Made by a program: the position numbers and the translations under genes. 64,000 nucleotides of DNA, taken from contig CAWAUR010000017.1 of the NCBI GenBank assembly GCA_963785255.1, forward strand, positions 372,001 through 436,000, written 5' to 3'. This DNA is from Bog-159 sp963785255 (lineage in GTDB: Bacteria > Acidobacteriota > Terriglobia > Bryobacterales > Bryobacteraceae). Shown here piece after piece: positions 16,120 to 24,500 of this stretch (position 1 is the first letter of the stretch; every line of letters starts with the position of its first letter). The notes beneath the pieces are model-generated. The model was not told where the DNA came from and ran no database searches. It saw only the letters and a program-made list of their open reading frames with translations.

Positions 16120-16382
16120 CTCTCGTGCGAAAGGACTCGAGCTTCAAGCGGGAAAGTCCGGGGATCGCCCGGGCCTTCACGTGTTGCGGAAAGGAGGATC
16201 AGCTAATGATTCTTATGTTGGTGATCCGGCTTGCTTTTGTCGGCCGGCTCACGGCGTTGATCGTTTGGACCCGTAAGGGCTATTCGCACCACAACACAAC
16301 TCTGGCTCTCGGCCTACCTAAAAAGTTCCAGGAGAATTCGGCGCATCACTGGTACTTAGTAGTTTAGCTTTTCGTGACAATG
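16120..16382 (+). repeat. Tandem unit 1 of the micro-peptide array
   Basis: Shares with units 2 and 3 the block TCTCGTGCG..AAGGACTCGAGCTTCAAGCG, a GC hairpin, GCGGAAAGGAGGATCAGCTA, the peptide codons, and the tail GAGAATTCGGCG..CTGGTACTTAGTAG ending TTTTCGTGACAATG. It lacks the 45-46 bp palindromic insert present in the other units. Its right end is cut exactly where unit 2 would begin, because an IS91-type element is inserted there. Confidence 0.85.
16206..16367 (+). CDS. Small hydrophobic peptide, long form (array copy 1)
   Basis: 53 codons with an ideal ribosome binding site (AAAGGAGG, then 7-8 nt to ATG). Residues 1-25 (MILMLVIRLAFVGR, L15, TALIVWTRKG) are almost identical in all three copies and look like a single short membrane helix with a basic C-terminal end. 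Only here does the frame continue, through YSHHNTTLALG into LPKKFQENSAHHWYLVV. The same C-terminal words (YQHHN, LPKKFEENSAYRWYLVV) are still readable in copy 2 after its palindromic insert, so copy 1 may be the ancestral full form. Family not recognised; a type I toxin-like membrane peptide is one hypothesis. Confidence 0.6.
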   Translation: MILMLVIRLAFVGRLTALIVWTRKGYSHHNTTLALGLPKKFQENSAHHWYLVV

Positions 16383-16388
16383 TAAAAG

Positions 16389-16460
16389 GTTTCCTTAGTT
16401 TCGCGGCGGGCAGGGGCCGTAGAAGCAAGGTACAGCCGATCGCCGCGAAAGTGAGGAAAC
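16389..16460. other. Terminal hairpin of the IS91-type element
   Basis: GGTTTCCTTAGTTTCGCGGC (from 16389) pairs with CGCCGCGAAAGTGAGGAAAC (to 16460) with about 20 bp of stem and a loop of about 30 nt. IS91-family termini carry a subterminal hairpin that serves as the rolling-circle termination signal; this one lies past the 3' end of the transposase gene, as expected for terIS. Positions 16461-16749 hold the inverted repeat and otherwise no supported gene. Confidence 0.6.
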
Positions 16461-16749
16461 CGTGCAGTGAACTAAACCCCGGATTGGGGCCAGGTCTTTA
16501 ATGGGTTTTGTTCCGAAATTGGGTCTGGCGCGGCTATGCGGGCGAAGCTGGGGCGTGAGGTTTTGGCGGACCGCCGGGGTCGCTTTGACAGGCGAGGGTT
16601 GCTGGTAGTGGGTGGATACGGTGAGGGGCTGGGGAAACTGGAGGTGCGCATGCATGTGCGGAGTGCTTGCGGGCCTCTCCGGACAGAGGGGTGGGACGCC
16701 CTGCCGGGAAGGCAGCGCTGGCGGGGCCGCGGGTTTCGGCGCGGGAGCA

Positions 16750-17943
16750 TCATGAGCTGTCCAGGTGCGGAGGAACCGGCCCATAGCAGGGCGGCAGGAA
16801 ATGAATGGAGATGAGAGTTCCGACGCGGCACTTGGGGCATAGCCTGGGTTGGCTGGCGATGAGCGCCGCGCCAAAGATGCGGCAATCGGTGGGCTGGGGC
16901 AACAGGGCGGAGCGGGGCGTGGCCAGCAACCGGCGGCAGAGGGCCAGTTTTTCGGCGCGGTGGCAGTTGGCTAGCAAGCCGTAGTAGCGGATGCGTTGGA
17001 AGCCCGGCGGAAGGGAGTGCTGCAGGAAGCGCCGGATGAACTCTTCGGCGGAAACAGTCATCACTTTTTGAGGTTGCTGCCTGTCCCGGTAGTCTTTCCA
17101 AGCGAAGGAAACTTGGCCTTGTTCCAACGTCAACAGGCGGCGGTTGGAGATGGCCACACGATGGGTATAGCGTCCCAGGTATTCCAGCACGTGTTGCGGC
17201 CCGCCGAAGGGCGGCTTGGCGTACACCACCCATTCGCACTTGTGCAACGGCGCCAGATAGGCGGCGAAGGCGAGCGGTTCGCGCAGGGGTTCCAGATCGC
17301 CAAAGAACTGGAGTTGGCTGGCGGCGTAGGCCGCTTCCAGGGCTTCCAGAAACAAGCGGCGGAACAGACGGCTGAGCACCCTGACGGGCAGCAGGTACCG
17401 GCGGCGGCCGTGAATCCAGCGGTCCTGGTCGGCGCATAAGCCGCCGCCGGGAACCACGCAGTGCAGGTGAGGGTGGAAATGTAAGTTCTGTCCCCAGCTA
17501 TGCAATACGGCGAAGAAGCCGAGTTCCACGCCCAGGCGTTTGGGATCGCGCGCGATGGTGAGCAGGGTCTGGGCGGTAGCGCGGAAGAGAATATCGTAGA
17601 CGGCCTTTTTGTTGTAGAAGGCGATGGCGGCAATAGGCTCGGGGAGCGTGAAGACCACGTGAAAGTACTCCACGGGCAACAACTCTTCGCGGCGCTGCTC
17701 CAGCCACTTTTCGCGTGCCAAGCCTTGGCACCGGGGGCAATGGCGGTCGCGGCAGGAGCGATATCGAGTGTGCGTGTATTGGCAGCGGTCACACCATTCG
17801 ACAGTACCGCCCAGGGCCGCCGTCCGGCAGGTCTCGATGGCCTGCATCAGGCGGCGCTGATGCAGGGGCAGGGCATGCGTCTGCCGGTAGGCGGGGCCGT
17901 GTTGTCGAAAGATGTCGGCCAACCCCAGGGTTGGCTGAGGCAT
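16750..17943 (-). CDS. IS91-family transposase (HUH rolling-circle type)
   Basis: 397 residues. The N-terminal zinc-binding domain is intact (C51, C54, C64, C69, C72 in EWCDRCQ..YRSCRDRHCPRCQ). The HUH nuclease motif is HFHPHLH (H155-H161) followed by CVVPGGG. A catalytic tyrosine is expected in LGRYTHRVAISN. The protein nicks the element end and drives rolling-circle transposition. The ATG overlaps the stop of the recombinase gene by one base (TGATG), a coupled two-gene module known from many IS91 relatives. It looks intact. Confidence 0.93.
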   Translation of the reverse strand: MPQPTLGLADIFRQHGPAYRQTHALPLHQRRLMQAIETCRTAALGGTVEWCDRCQYTHTRYRSCRDRHCPRCQGLAREKWLEQRREELLPVEYFHVVFTLPEPIAAIAFYNKKAVYDILFRATAQTLLTIARDPKRLGVELGFFAVLHSWGQNLHFHPHLHCVVPGGGLCADQDRWIHGRRRYLLPVRVLSRLFRRLFLEALEAAYAASQLQFFGDLEPLREPLAFAAYLAPLHKCEWVVYAKPPFGGPQHVLEYLGRYTHRVAISNRRLLTLEQGQVSFAWKDYRDRQQPQKVMTVSAEEFIRRFLQHSLPPGFQRIRYYGLLANCHRAEKLALCRRLLATPRSALLPQPTDCRIFGAALIASQPRLCPKCRVGTLISIHFLPPCYGPVPPHLDSS

Positions 17944-18824
17944 CAGCCTTTAGGCCGCTTGTTCTTAGTGGACGCGGCCTTCGCAGGCTGGAGCAGTTGA
18001 TCCAGAGGACTGGCCGTGGCGCTGACGGTGGCAGGTGAAACGGCAATATAACGCCCGGTGGTATCGATGCGGCTGTGGCCCAGCAAGGCCTGAATTACGC
18101 GCGTATCTACGCCGCGCTCCAACAGGTGCGTGGCGAAGCTGTGACGCAGCATATGGGGCGTGACGCGTTTGGCCAGGCCGCTGTGTTGCCAGGCTTCGCG
18201 GCAGGCGGTTTGCACAGCGCCGGCGGTCAGATGGCGGAGCGGGCGCCAGGAGGGAAACAGCCACTCGCCGACAGGCCGCAGGATGCGGTAGTAGGCGCGC
18301 AGCACCTCGAGCAGACAGGGTGAGAGCATGGCGTAGCGATCCTTGCCGCCTTTGCCGTGTTCCACGCGGATCAGCTTGCGTTTGCCATCGATATCGGAGG
18401 GTTTCAAGGCCACCGCCTCGGAGATGCGCAGTCCGGCCCCATAGCAAGTCAGGAGCACGGCGCGGTGCTTGACGCCCGAGACGTGGTCCAGGAAGCGTTG
18501 GACTTCGTCGGGGGCCAGCACGACGGGTAGTTTCTCCTCCAGGCGGGCACGCGGGAAGTCGTGCTTGTCCCAGGGCATCTCCAGGGTGACCAGGTAGAGG
18601 AACTGTACGGCGGAAACGAAGGTGTTGACGCTTTGCGGAGAGAGTTTGCGCTCCTGGGTCAGATGCAGTTGGTATTGGCGGACGGCTTCCAGATCCAGTT
18701 CTTGGGGGCTGCGGTTGAAATACTTGGCGAACTCCGCGACATAATGGATGTAGCTGCGTTGCGTGGTGCCCGCGAAATTGCGGAGGCACATGTCTTCGAT
18801 CATGCGTTGTCGTAACGGTGTCAT
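17943..18824 (-). CDS. Tyrosine recombinase of the IS91-type element
   Basis: 293-residue phage-integrase-family protein. The N-terminal SAM-like core-binding domain (residues 5-85, RSYIHYVAEFAKYFNRSP) precedes a catalytic domain with Arg133 (GAGLRISEAVAL), Lys near 159, H224-M-L-R227 (HMLRHSFATHLLERG), H250 (LLGHSRIDTT) and nucleophile Tyr259 (GRYIAV). All catalytic residues are present. Located upstream of and coupled to the transposase. Its exact role in these elements is uncertain; it may resolve circular intermediates or assist site-specific insertion. Confidence 0.92.
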   Translation of the reverse strand: MTPLRQRMIEDMCLRNFAGTTQRSYIHYVAEFAKYFNRSPQELDLEAVRQYQLHLTQERKLSPQSVNTFVSAVQFLYLVTLEMPWDKHDFPRARLEEKLPVVLAPDEVQRFLDHVSGVKHRAVLLTCYGAGLRISEAVALKPSDIDGKRKLIRVEHGKGGKDRYAMLSPCLLEVLRAYYRILRPVGEWLFPSWRPLRHLTAGAVQTACREAWQHSGLAKRVTPHMLRHSFATHLLERGVDTRVIQALLGHSRIDTTGRYIAVSPATVSATASPLDQLLQPAKAASTKNKRPKG

Positions 18825-18967
18825 GCGAGGGCTCCTTGAAATTCTGAATTGGTCGTTGTGAGGACAACCGTATCCAGTGTTTCAAAGGAGCCTCGCTCCA
18901 CGCTACTCCACCAAAGGCTCAGAAGCGCCGACCGGAGACTATTACCGCAACGCGGTTTAGTTCACTG

Positions 18968-19284
18968 TGACAGAGCAGGTTCTCGTACGAAGGACTCGAG
19001 CTTCAAGCGAGAAAGCCCGGGAAGCGCCCGGGCCTTCACTTGTTGCGGAAAGGAGGATCAGCTAATGATTCTTATGTTGGTGATCCGGCTAGCTTTCGTG
19101 GGCCGGTTCACGGCGTTGATCGTTTGGACCCGTAAGGGCCGACGGTAACGTCGCGGCGGGATCGGTCATGCACCCCGGTCCCGCTACCAGCATCATAACA
19201 CGCTCCTGCCCCTTTACCTGCCGAAAAAGTTCGAGGAGAATTCGGCGTACCGCTGGTACTTAGTAGTTAGCTTTTCGTGACAAT
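18968..19284 (+). repeat. Tandem unit 2 of the micro-peptide array
   Basis: Runs from TGACAGAGCAGGTTCTCGT to TTTTCGTGACAATG, about 317 bp, and is followed head-to-tail by unit 3. It contains the leader hairpins, the SD, the peptide gene and a 45-bp palindromic insert after codon 25 (GCGGGATCGG..CCGGTCCCGC stem) that introduces an early TAA. The insert could act as a terminator for a short transcript. Confidence 0.85.
19065..19148 (+). CDS. Small hydrophobic peptide, short form (array copy 2)
   Basis: 27 residues: MILMLVIRLAFVGR, F15, TALIVWTRKGRR. SD AAAGGAGG lies at ideal spacing. Compared with copy 1 over 25 codons, it differs at codons 9, 11 and 12 silently and at codon 15 (Leu to Phe). 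GGATCA overlapping the SD and TGATCC at codons 6-8 can pair across the start codon, so initiation may be hindered by structure. Confidence 0.6.
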   Translation: MILMLVIRLAFVGRFTALIVWTRKGRR

Positions 19285-19530
19285 GTGACAGAGCAGGTTC
19301 TCGTGCGAAGGACTCGAGCTTCAAGCGAGAAAGCCCGGGGAACGCCCGGGCCTTCACTTGTTGCGGAAAGGAGGATCAGCTAATGATTCTAATGTTGGTG
19401 ATCCGGCTAGCTTTTGTCGGCCGGTTCACGGCGTTGATCGTTTGGACCCGTAAGGGCCGGCGGTAAACGCCGCGGCGGGATCGGTCCTGCAAACCGGTCC
19501 CGCTACCAGCATCATAACACCACTTCCGCG
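19285..19530 (+). repeat. Tandem unit 3 of the micro-peptide array (3' truncated)
   Basis: Begins with the same TGACAGAGCAGGTTCTCGTG and keeps the leader hairpins, SD, peptide codons and a 46-bp palindromic insert. After ATCATAACACCAC the homology fades, and the unit ends at the stop codon of the convergent gene 19532-19966. The usual tail (GAGAATTCGGCG..ACAATG) is missing. Confidence 0.8.
19383..19466 (+). CDS. Small hydrophobic peptide, short form (array copy 3)
   Basis: 27 residues, identical in protein sequence to copy 2 but with different codons at positions 3, 11 and 12 and at codon 26. Same leader hairpins and the same AAAGGAGG-ATG spacing. Protein identity with silent DNA change argues that the peptide itself is under selection. 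Confidence 0.6.
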   Translation: MILMLVIRLAFVGRFTALIVWTRKGRR

Positions 19531-19531
19531 C

Positions 19532-19966
19532 TTAAGCTATACGAAAAAGATGCCGGGTGCGGGCGGTCCACTCGGTGCTCGAAAAGATCCGCGGACCCAC
19601 CTGGATCAGCCGCGGCAGCATATCGAACACCGATCCGGGAGTCCAGTTGGCGCCCGCGCGCGTGCGGAATCCCTTACGGTTCAGCTCTTCGGCGACCAGC
19701 GAGAGCGGCGCATCTTGCACGATCAGATCCATCATCAGGATGAGCGCCTGCTTCTCGGCGAGGTTCTCCTCCAGATGCGAGCAATCGGGTGACACGCGCA
19801 GGCCGTAGGGCACCTCTTCGGACAAAGGACCGGGTTGGGCGAGGTCGTCGACTTCGCGCTCCCATTCGATGGCCGTCAGCCTCCAGCCCTCCTTGGTTTT
19901 TTCGCCGATATAGTCAGGTGTTAACGGGGCAGACGGAACTTCACGCACTCTTTGCAGCTTGGACAT
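19532..19966 (-). CDS. Short protein with a recombinase-type helical domain
   Basis: 144 residues. The C-terminal part LSLVAEELNRKGFRTRAGANWTPGSVFDMLPRLI matches the central recombinase domain of large serine recombinases (variable-loop helices with the LNxxGxxTRxGxxW pattern), but the catalytic serine resolvase domain is absent. It may be a domain-only regulator or a remnant. The N-terminus (GWRLTAIEWEREV) is typical of stand-alone acidobacterial versions. A strong SD, GGGAGGTG, precedes the ATG at 19966. It converges on unit 3 of the peptide array and its stop marks the end of that unit. Confidence 0.6.
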   Translation of the reverse strand: MSKLQRVREVPSAPLTPDYIGEKTKEGWRLTAIEWEREVDDLAQPGPLSEEVPYGLRVSPDCSHLEENLAEKQALILMMDLIVQDAPLSLVAEELNRKGFRTRAGANWTPGSVFDMLPRLIQVGPRIFSSTEWTARTRHLFRIA

Positions 19967-20075
19967 GGCGGCACCTCCCGGCGCGATTATGCAAGCCGGA
20001 TTCCATGAGAGAGGACTGAAAACGTGGCCGCCGTGGCAGCGGGCTTGTGCGGACGTGGGATTTGGCGTCCCGCCG

Positions 20076-20103
20076 TTGGGACGGTGAGGAGGGCCGCTAT
20101 AAT
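20076..20103 (+). promoter_or_regulatory. Sigma70-like promoter for the methyltransferase-like gene
   Basis: TTGGGA (20076-20081), 16-bp spacer, TATAAT (20098-20103). Transcription would begin near 20109-20112, on or beside the TTG at 20110, so either the message is nearly leaderless or translation starts further in. Confidence 0.5.
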
Positions 20104-20109
20104 CGAGAC

Positions 20110-21483
20110 TTGACGCGTAGGGATCTACTGATCGGGGCCATGGCCGGCTTGGTGCGAGGCGCGCGAGCGGCCCAGGAGGCGGTGTATCTGCCGCTGGACG
20201 AAGCGCGTACGGTGATCGATAGCTTCGCAGGCGAACTGCCGGACGGCTTGCGAGGCGTGGCGCTGGACGCCCGTTCGTGGCTCGCGTGGGAGACAGCCCG
20301 CGACCACGAAATTCGCGCGCGGCTCAAACGCGGCGACGCTGATTCGATCGTCAATCTGGCGCTGTTTGGGACTTCGTTCACTACCCAGCCGCGAGTTACA
20401 GGCAAGCAGGTGGATGCGGCCGGAGACGAAGCCGTGGCCAGGCTCATTCTGGCGCGCGTCAGGGATTTGGCGGAGGCCGCGCGGCATCCCGGCGGGAACG
20501 AACGCCTGCAGTTTGCCGCGGAATGGCTGAAGGAGAACGGCGCGGACCCGTCGCTTCCGGGAGCCGCTAAACGTGCCGAGGCGGTGCTGCTCGAGAATAC
20601 ACTGCGCGTGCGGCGGGAGCAGCGCGAGTACGCCAAGACCATCGAGGAAGCCAAGCGGCAGGGCGATGCGGCGAGCCTGTTTGTGACCCGTTCCAGCTTG
20701 TATCGCGAGCGCGGGCTGTCACTCGATACCTCGTTCCGGCCGAATTACGCGATCGAACGGAGCTTGGCGGAGATGAAAGCGGCGGGCACGATGCGCAACG
20801 TGCGTAGGGCTGCCGTGATCGGGCCGGGGCTGGATTTCGCGGACAAGCGCAGCGGTTACGACTTCTATCCGGTGCAGACCTTGCAGCCCTTCGCGCTGAT
20901 CGATTCGTTGCGCAAGTTGCGGCTGGCGGACGCGGCGGGGCCGCAGATCGAGATCTTCGACTTGAGCGAGCGGGTGCTCGGCCATGTGCGGCGCGCGGTG
21001 TCGCAGGCACGGGCCGGCGCGGCCTACACGGTGCAGGTTCCGCTGGATGGCGATGTGCGCTGGCGGGCGGAGACCGTGGCGTACTGGCGGAGCTTTGGCG
21101 CGGAGATCGGAACGGAGGGTAAGGCGATGCATCCCCCGGCGGGTGTCGACGCGCGCTTGCATGCTGTACGCATCAGGCCGGCGGTCGTGGGTCTGCTGCG
21201 CGCCGCGGATTTGGATGTGGTTACGGAGCGGCTGGTGTTGCCCGAGGAATGGAAGCTGGACTTAGTTATTGCCACTAATGTGCTGGTTTATTACGGTCCG
21301 TTTGAACAGGCACTGGCGCTGCGGAATATCGCGGAGATGTTACGGACTGGAGGAACACTACTTACTAACAATGCGTTGCCTGAGGTAAGTGGGGCTACTA
21401 TGCGGGCTGCGGGGGCTACTAGCGTGAGTTACTCGGATGATCCGGATGATGGGGATCGGGTGTTGTGGTATCGGCGCAAATAA
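20110..21483 (+). CDS. SAM-dependent methyltransferase-like protein with N-terminal Tat-like segment
   Basis: 457 residues from TTG 20110 (a GTG at 20047 would lie upstream of the predicted promoter). The N-terminus LTRRDLLIGAMAGLVRGARA resembles a twin-arginine signal. The middle part is helical. From about residue 230 a Rossmann-type methyltransferase appears: VRRAAVIGPGLDFADKRSGYDF (motif I, GxGxD), AGPQIEIFDLSERVLG (acidic residue after the second strand) and LDLVIATNVLVYYGPFEQALALRNIAEMLRTGGTLLTNN (motifs IV-VI). The substrate is unknown. The combination of an export signal with a SAM-dependent fold is odd, because SAM is cytoplasmic; the RR motif may be fortuitous. Confidence 0.65.
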   Translation: MTRRDLLIGAMAGLVRGARAAQEAVYLPLDEARTVIDSFAGELPDGLRGVALDARSWLAWETARDHEIRARLKRGDADSIVNLALFGTSFTTQPRVTGKQVDAAGDEAVARLILARVRDLAEAARHPGGNERLQFAAEWLKENGADPSLPGAAKRAEAVLLENTLRVRREQREYAKTIEEAKRQGDAASLFVTRSSLYRERGLSLDTSFRPNYAIERSLAEMKAAGTMRNVRRAAVIGPGLDFADKRSGYDFYPVQTLQPFALIDSLRKLRLADAAGPQIEIFDLSERVLGHVRRAVSQARAGAAYTVQVPLDGDVRWRAETVAYWRSFGAEIGTEGKAMHPPAGVDARLHAVRIRPAVVGLLRAADLDVVTERLVLPEEWKLDLVIATNVLVYYGPFEQALALRNIAEMLRTGGTLLTNNALPEVSGATMRAAGATSVSYSDDPDDGDRVLWYRRK

Positions 21484-21486
21484 GAA

Positions 21487-21556
21487 GGGGCGGGCAAATC
21501 GCCCACCCCGCAAGATAATAGACAGACAAAAGATGGACAGGCCGGGAGGCCTGTCC
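21487..21556. terminator. Two hairpins between convergent genes
   Basis: GGGGCGGGC-AAAT-CGCCCACCCC (21487-21509, imperfect) lies just after the methyltransferase-like stop. GGACAGGCC-GGGA-GGCCTGTCC (21535-21556) is the right arm of repeat family B. Both suit termination of the two converging genes. Confidence 0.65.
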
Positions 21557-21563
21557 TACGCGA

Positions 21564-24500
21564 TTAGAAGATTACCTTGGCGCCGATCTGGATGTCGCGA
21601 TTCCCGCTGTAGCTGCCGGTAATCGGACCGCTGGCACAACCTGAGGTAGCACAACCGTAGACATATGCCGAGCCCGTATTGACGCTGTAATTGGCATGGT
21701 TGAACGCGTTGTAAGCTTCCAGCCGAAGCTGCAGGGTAGCGCGCTCGGTAATTCTGGTGTTCTTATACATGCCCAGGTTCAGGTTCCAGGTTCCGGCATT
21801 GTGGAAGTAGTCGCGCCCGGTGGTATCGGCCGGCCACGGTCCAAAGTCGGAGCTCCCGGTGATGGGGTTGACGTAGCTCTCATCGACCGTTGTGAAGTTG
21901 TATACGTTGAACGTATTGGGAGAGCCTCCCGGCGTCCGGCTGCCGGTTGTCGGGATAAGCGCGTTCGAGGCGACGCGGGGATAGACATAGCAAAGGCAGT
22001 TATTGAGGTCGTAGATGTTGTAGGGAGCGCCCGTGCGCGCGGTGAAGATGGGGGCCAACTCCCAGCCATCCAGAATGGATTTGGCCGCACCGTGCAGGCT
22101 GCGTGTGAACGGAACGTCCCAGATACCGCTGATGGCCACGCGGTGGCGATTGTCGAATTCCGCTGGGCCGTAGTCCAGCGAGGGATTGAACGCATCGGTA
22201 TAACCCAGATTGAACTGATTGAAGGAACTGCTGAAAGTGTCGCTCAGCTCATCCATGGCATGGCTCCAGGTGTAATTCATGCGCAAGGTCAGGCCGCTGT
22301 GCTTGATGTCCTGAATGTCGTAGCGCACGTTCATGGCGTTGTAATTCGAGATGCCCGCCCCGCCACGGCGATTGATGGCGCTGTACTGGTTGTTCAACTT
22401 GGCGAGGCAGGAATTGGCATCGCCGGAAAAGTCGCCCGGAGTGCATGGGATGCCCAGATAGATGTTGCCCATGCCGGGGACATTCGTGTCCGCAATGTCA
22501 TAGAGATTGCGGCCGATGGATCCCGAATAATCGAGTTCCACGTGCTGGGCGTTTCCGAACTGGTGCTCCAACGACGCGCTGATTAAGTGCGCGTATGCCT
22601 GGGGGATGTTAGGCTGCACGGCCCGGAGTTCGGACGGCGGAAGCGCCGCCGTGCCGGTCCCGCTCAAGTAAGCCGGGAAGTTGCCGACCGACAGCGGGAT
22701 GGTGCCAACGCCGCCTACTCCCTGTTGAAGCTCGACGACCGCATAATTCGGCGGGTTGAAGAGGACGTTGTAGGTCACGTTACCGAAATTGCGCTCATAA
22801 CCGATGCCATAGCCGCCCCGGAACGACGTCTTGCCATCGCCGAACACATCCCACGCAAAACCGACGCGGGGACCGAAGTTTTTCTTGCTAGGCTGCCACA
22901 GCTCGCCGATGGGGCTCTGCGGAGCGATGTCCACGACGCCGCTGGCAATCTGCTCTTGCACGGTGGCGCCGGAGCCCGGATAGAAATTGGAGTCCAGGTT
23001 GGCGTTGACATTGTGCTGCACGCCGAAATACTCCCAGCGCAGGCCCATGTTCACGGTGACGCGCGGAGTTACCTTCCAGGAGTCCTGGAAGTAAAGCGCG
23101 TATTCGTGATAACGGTTGCTGCGCTCGAAAGTGGGTGAGGTGACCGGCAAGGTCAGCGTGCAACTTGGAGTCTGGACATTGTTAATGCAGGGATACTTGC
23201 CTTGCGGGTAGATGGCAATCTGGTCCTCCTGAAGCTGGCCGAGGAGCAGGTTATCGAGACCGATCCCCGGAGTGGTTCCCAGAATCTCGGTGTTTTCTTC
23301 ATAAGCGCCGAACGTGCGGTTGTCACGCAGATACTCGGCGGTGCCGCCGAAACGGAGTTCGTGTTTGCCTTTGGTATAGCTGAAGTCCTGATAGACTTCG
23401 CCGAAGTTCTGGGGACCGCCGAAAGGAATTCCGGAGCCCGGCGCGGTCGGCAGATAGCCCGGTAAATTCACGGCGTAGGGACCGATGGTTGTGGCGCTTT
23501 CACCGCTGCCGAGGTAGTAATCGGGCACCACGCCGGTGGAGGCCACCGGCTGGTCGGTGTTAAAGCGGTTGAAATCGAGTTTTGTCTGGGAGACGAAGCG
23601 CGGCGAGAACGTGTGCGTCCCGGAAACGACCACACTGTTGTTATATACGGTCTGGCCGGTGTCGTAACCGCTATACGCATTGTTCGAGATACTTCCCGCG
23701 AAGTCACTCTCGCTATAGATCGCGTACCGTCCGTAGATCTGCGTCTTGTCGTTCACATTGTAGTCAATGCGGTTTACCGTATCCCACGTGTTTTGTGGCG
23801 TTCCGGCCCCTGAGTCGCTGGGAACCGAAAACTGGACCAGGTCGAACATCGGCTGCGTCATGCTGTACGACTGGCAAGGCCCCCCCGACGACGCGTTTTG
23901 GCACGGGTCGCCGATACCCGCGTTGACCATGCCCTGTCGGCTATATTGCGTCAGAACAGTGGCATCCGTGCGCAGTTTGCCAAACTGGCCGAAGGCCTGC
24001 TGCGTCAGCGGCGCGGAGGCCGCGATCAAATCGGGATCCGGCACCAGGACGATATCGTTGGCGACGCTGCGCACCCGCGTCCACTCGGTGTTGCTGAAGA
24101 AGAACAGCTTATCCTTCTTGATGGGACCGCCGAGAGAATAACCAAACTGGTTGCGCACGTACTCTGGCTTATCCAGACTATACGCATTGTTATTGAAGCT
24201 GTTGGAAGCCAGATCGCTCACACGGTTGAACTCATACAGGGTACCGTGAAACGCATTGGTACCAGACTTGGTGGTGACGTTGACCACGCCCGCATCGGCG
24301 CGGCCGTACTCGGCGGTGAAGTTATTGGTGATAATGCCCATCTCCTGCACGGAATCGAGGGGCACCATCTGTCCCACCGACGCGGTGAACTCATCGTTGT
24401 TGGCCACGCCGTCCAACATGACGTTTGTGCCAGCGGAGCGCAACCCATTCATGGCTACGCCAACGCCGCGGCCGGAGGGGTCGTCTTCGCTGACGTTGCC

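Larger units (their letters stand above)
16383..18967 (-). mobile_element. IS91-type element carrying transposase and tyrosine recombinase
   Basis: Bounded by comparison with the intact junction of units 2 and 3: the left flank ends TTTTCGTGACAATG (16382) and the right flank resumes TGACAGAGCAGG (18968), so the insert is about 2.58 kb (plus or minus 2 bp). CAGTGAACTAAACC (16465-16478) and GGTTTAGTTCACTG (18954-18967) form 14-bp inverted repeats. No target duplication is visible, as expected for IS91-type rolling-circle insertion. Both genes read on the minus strand. Confidence 0.85.

Noticed and set aside
16472..17437. 321-codon frame overlapping the IS91 transposase
   Set aside because: Out of frame with a gene that has intact zinc and HUH motifs; Pro/Arg-rich shadow.
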